Source: Sinonovacula constricta (Eukaryota; Mollusca; Bivalvia; Cardiida; Solecurtidae). Taken from it: a stretch of DNA of 64,000 bases. Location of the stretch: contig CM017567.1 of the NCBI GenBank assembly GCA_007844125.1, positions 13,738,242-13,802,241 on the forward strand, in the 5' to 3' direction. Below are positions 60,889-64,000 of this stretch, piece after piece. How positions within the stretch are numbered: the stretch's first letter is position 1; each line of letters starts with the position of its first letter. A program made the translations under genes and the position numbers. A model generated the notes under the pieces. That model saw nothing but the letters and a program-made list of their open reading frames with translations. It had not been told where the DNA came from and did not search any database.

Positions 60889-62468
60889 GTATGTCTGTCT
60901 AGAAAATAGATTTATATTGAGTTTTAATTTAGTTTTGTCAGATAAAACTTACCTCCATTTCTTTATAAACATAAGTCACTTTACCTATCGTTTTGTTATC
61001 GAGAGGATGCCTTGATTTATTCCTACTGTATCTTATGATGTTATAACAATGTTATATCTCAAGAATCAAAGCGCTCAGAAGCGCTGTTTGTGTGGTTTAA
61101 GTTTGACCCTCAACGCGATTACAGTTTTGCAAATAATGCTCAAAACTATTCCGTAGTAAATTGAATATACAACGCATTGGAACTTGGAAAGCAGACAAGA
61201 CTTCAGCTGCAAACAAACACCTCTTCCAAAATGTAGATTATACATTGGGGCAAAAGTTACATCATAGTCACTAACGTCCGATAATAGAAACCATTTTAGT
61301 AAACATTCAATACTTTCTATAGGATTTTACATTTTAACCTAAGTTGGCTAAAAAATAAATGCCCATACGTGTTACTAGTTTCGACCAAAATAAACTGAGT
61401 TTGAAATTAACTACTACCTCTACCACCCTTGTGGTCTGCATCTAAAAAACGTCACTGCTCTCTGAACGCGTGCGGTAGTTGTGGACTGAGACGCTGACAT
61501 GATACCAATGATCTATGTCATTATATAAGCTGGTTTAGAGCCACAGGAGGAATTGAGACCCCGCGCAGCATATCGCAAATATCTCGGCCTAGTAGATAAT
61601 GCATAGTCATTGGCATCCGAGTGAGTCGAGTAACGAGTAACACTCGTGCGAATGGCAGTCAGACTGTACCTAATGCAACAGAATACAAGCTCGATAGCTT
61701 CATGGTTGTAGTTGTTGCAAAACCGCTATATGTTATAATGCAACATATAGCAGGACCAGGTAAATTATATGGTTTAAGTTTGTATGGCCAATAATAGTGT
61801 AAGCTTTCATATCAGTGGAGCGCAAAAAAGCTCCACAATGGCTACTACGTATATGTACCTTCTTCAAGTCAATTTCGAACACTCGTGCGTTTGTTTTATG
61901 TAAAAATGTTCCATTATTGAACCGTGTCTCGACGGCGACCTTGGCTTTAATGCTTTCTTTAATATACATGTATCTAAATTACACAATTTAATGAACTTTC
62001 AGTTTAAACAGGTAACAATATTAATGTTAACATTTGAAGCATGCCTGGAAACACTTGACGCTTCTAGTCACCTTACACATATATATTTGTTCTGTGCACG
62101 GACTACTTCCTCCCTGACACAAATAACTGACCGCGAGTAGTCAAGACCATGCAGGATCAATACTGGTTGCTTCCGAAATACAGCCTCCTCATAACTCTGG
62201 ACAGGCAGATACCGTCCTAAAATTGACACAACTATAGGGAGTAACTGTTATCTATTCGCAAGTTACATGTATTATGTTATATCGTATACTACTGTTGGGC
62301 ATGTTAAGTAAATAAGCTAAATATGGATATATGTATAAACATGGTCAGACTTGTAATTGTGATACATTTATTGCTACTAACGCTACTAAAAGTCTTTAAC
62401 TGGATCGAGGGTTACTCTTCAATTCCATTCCTTGACGTGAATTTAATTGTATACTTTATGTTTCCAAG
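60889..62468. other. Chitobiase intron 2
   Basis: No coding sequence. A perfect 10-bp inverted repeat (GCTATATGTT / AACATATAGC, 7-base loop) lies at 61725-61751. Confidence 0.6.
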
Positions 62469-62680
62469 GGGACGTTGAGACTTCCGTCCTTCCTAATATG
62501 ACCGCGCGTTCTGAATGGATCCGGAAACAGGCGGAGATTGTCGAGTCAAACTTCTTGGACGGTCTAAACTTCGACTATGAGGAGGCAATATTGACTAACG
62601 AGACCAGTTTAAAGGAAGGGTACACGGCCTTGGTCGAGGAGACTGTCGATGCATTTAAAAAAATCAACCCGCATCTAATG
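62469..62680 (+). CDS. CTBS: Di-N-acetylchitobiase, exon 3 (catalytic)
   Basis: The exon enters in phase 1 (G|GG) after TTTCCAAG and ends in phase 0 at CTAATG/GTTAAG, a weaker donor that still joins exactly to exon 4. It encodes DVETSVLPNM, RSEWIRKQAEIV and the GH18 signature FLDGLNFDYEEA (residues about 222-233). The catalytic acid is Glu at about 231, with its partner Asp at about 229. The first Asp is kept and the usual third acidic position is Asn, as in other chitobiases. The catalytic site looks intact. Confidence 0.88.
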
Positions 62681-62805
62681 GTTAAGCCGGGAGATTTATT
62701 GTCTTATTGTTTCTTTCTTTTTTCTTTTCTTGTTCTTCATGCCAGTAGTTGTATTTTAATGGAACTATTCTTAACAATATCGCCGACCGATCTGTTGCCG
62801 ATTGT

Positions 62806-62870
62806 AAAAATAATGATGATGATTATTATAATAATAATAATAATAATAATAATAAAGATAATAATAATAA
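62806..62870 (+). repeat. (AAT)n microsatellite in chitobiase intron 3
   Basis: ATAATAATA-type triplets with small interruptions, about 65 bp, inside the intron between exons 3 and 4. The rest of this intron (62681-63471) holds nothing I recognise. Confidence 0.9.
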
Positions 62871-63471
62871 TTTAAATATACTTATAATCATTGTCAAGGA
62901 TTTTGTGGGCAACATTTGCAGGTTATTCCTTACTCTTGGACCACGCTTCTTTCTTCTTTACACAATAATCCCACAATAATCCCACTTTTTTCATTATATG
63001 TGTCCTTAGTTAGGAAGTATATAATCAGTATTTTTAAGAAGTAAGATTTTTTTCTTTTAAAATAAAACTGTTGAGAATAGTCCTTATTTCTCAAAAAATG
63101 ATGGAAAAAATCTACTTTCGTTTGTAGATAGTTATTCTTCTTGGTACTGTTTGATTTAACATGTTATTAACAATACAACAAAAAACGCATTGCACACGTC
63201 CAATCAACGGCGGTGGATGGACTTGTTTCGAAGGCAAATTGTAAAATGATATTTCAGGTTAGCTGAACATGATTTTTTTATAAAGTGCACTTAACTACAA
63301 TGGTTGCTTCAAGTGTGGACAACATCATGTCGCAAATGAGTGCAAGTAGTGGTGAAGCACGATATTTTGGTGCATTGTCATTTACATTATCTTTGTATAA
63401 ATATATGTTACGATGTATGTATATTGGATTGACCAGTGGCCTCATGTATCTATCAATGTATAACTATTTAG

Positions 63472-63643
63472 ATCTCTGTAGACGTCGCCTGGTCGCCTGA
63501 CTGTATTGACTCTCGTTGCTATGACTACATTGGACTGGCTAAAGCTGCTGACTTGCTGTTTGTGATGTCATACGATGAGCGGAGCCAAATACTAGGACCG
63601 TGTGTGGCATGGGCCAATAGCGCGTATAACAACACTATGTATG
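63472..63643 (+). CDS. CTBS: Di-N-acetylchitobiase, exon 4 (last visible)
   Basis: The acceptor is ACTATTTAG; the donor is TATG/GTATGA with phase 1. It encodes ISVDVAWSPDCIDSRCYDYI, GLAKAADLLFVMSYDERSQI and CVAWANSAYNNTMYG. These match the substrate-binding strands of chitobiase (DVAWSP, C..Y..IA.A.D.LFVMSYDE). The remaining exons (the second half of the barrel with the C-terminal strands) are beyond the right edge, so the gene is partial here. Confidence 0.88.
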
Positions 63644-64000
63644 GTATGACACATTTTATTGGGACCAATAGAGCGAACAGCAACGCCTCTTATGGCATAA
63701 GATATTTGACACACTTATAAATATTAGGACCTCTTTTGTCACGGGTCTTTAGCGTGAATGGCATCACAAAATACGACAGGGATATTTAGACGCACTGATA
63801 TTTTGACACATTTTTCTTAGGACTGCATGTGGCATGGATTAATAGAGCGAATCGCTTCACAAAATACAGCACATATTTGGACTCACTTATTTATCTTAGG
63901 AACTTAGTTTGTCATGGGTCAATACCGCGTTGTTATCACCATATTCGACGCACTTATTTATCTTAGGACCGCGTGTGGCATCATGGACCAATAGAGCATA
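63594..64000 (+). repeat. Degenerate repeats seeded by the end of exon 4
   Basis: The exon 4 segment AGGACCGTGTGTGGCATGGG, followed by CCAATAGCGCG, is echoed downstream: AGGACCTCTTTTGTCACGGG (63726), AGGACTGCATGTGGCATGGA (63819), AGGAACTTAGTTTGTCATGG (63898) and AGGACCGCGTGTGGCATCAT (63965). Most copies are preceded by TTATTTATCTT or similar and followed by CAATAGAGCG-like bases. Spacings are 132, 93, 79 and 67. It continues past the window. Confidence 0.7.

Noticed and set aside
62447..62875. Chitobiase exon 3 frame running on through SYCFFLFSFLVLHASSCI as a membrane segment
   Set aside because: The frame runs past the donor at 62681 into intron and an AAT microsatellite. Splicing at 62680 restores the conserved family sequence in exon 4.

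Overview
The window is eukaryotic nuclear DNA, most likely from a marine bivalve mollusc. It is AT-rich, its genes are split by GT-AG introns, and it contains tRNA-derived SINEs and tandem-repeat-bearing interspersed elements of types I associate with bivalves. The organism is inferred from this repeat content and not from a marker gene. There is no bacterial-style operon, CRISPR array, rRNA gene or functional tRNA gene that I can support.

Layout. From 1 to about 10.1 kb there is no supportable gene, only decayed DNA transposons: a mariner relic at about 4971-5530 (minus strand), a pogo/Tigger-like relic at about 7290-8359 (minus strand) and a possible MITE. From 10.1 to 26.4 kb there is one large plus-strand gene. 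Four coding exons (10128-10251, 11726-11869, 18510-20671, 22788-26417) join in phase to give a predicted 2019-residue protein. It has four zinc-finger-like modules and a recurring LLKKFGM-type motif. Its introns carry a 17-bp minisatellite, a 47-bp tandem array split by a 928-bp hAT-like element with a perfect 8-bp target duplication, a Helentron/HINE-like element, and another internally repeated element. From 26.4 to 32.1 kb lies intergenic DNA with SINE and minisatellite fragments.

From 32.1 to 48.9 kb is a 16.5-kb satellite array of roughly 310 monomers, mostly 52 or 54 bp. It has a 318-bp higher-order period and a nearly identical 6270-bp block present twice, followed by a partial third copy. 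The monomer shares a conserved, equally spaced segment with two SINE copies in this window (27.8 kb minus, 58.7 kb plus), so the satellite appears to have grown from a SINE tail. The many long reading frames over this array come from the 54-bp (18-codon) period and are not genes.

From 49 to 57 kb are SINE and microsatellite sequences and two tandem paralogous genes for secreted leucine-rich-repeat-only proteins (50999-52372; 54218-54244 joined to 55461-56840). The second has a 27-nt first coding exon. From 57.2 to 60 kb are an 18-bp minisatellite, a CA repeat, a SINE and an interspersed repeat. From 60.0 kb to the right edge is the 5' part of a di-N-acetylchitobiase (GH18) gene: four exons are visible and the rest lies outside. 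Its last visible exon seems to have seeded a degenerate tandem repeat in the following intron.

The genes have no evident joint function. The LRR proteins may act in extracellular recognition and chitobiase in glycan breakdown, but that is family knowledge and not something the layout shows. I found no new multi-gene system. The strongest candidates for something undescribed are the SINE-derived satellite, the in-phase splice-donor-like repeat that could remove the zinc fingers of the large gene, and that gene's repeated motif.
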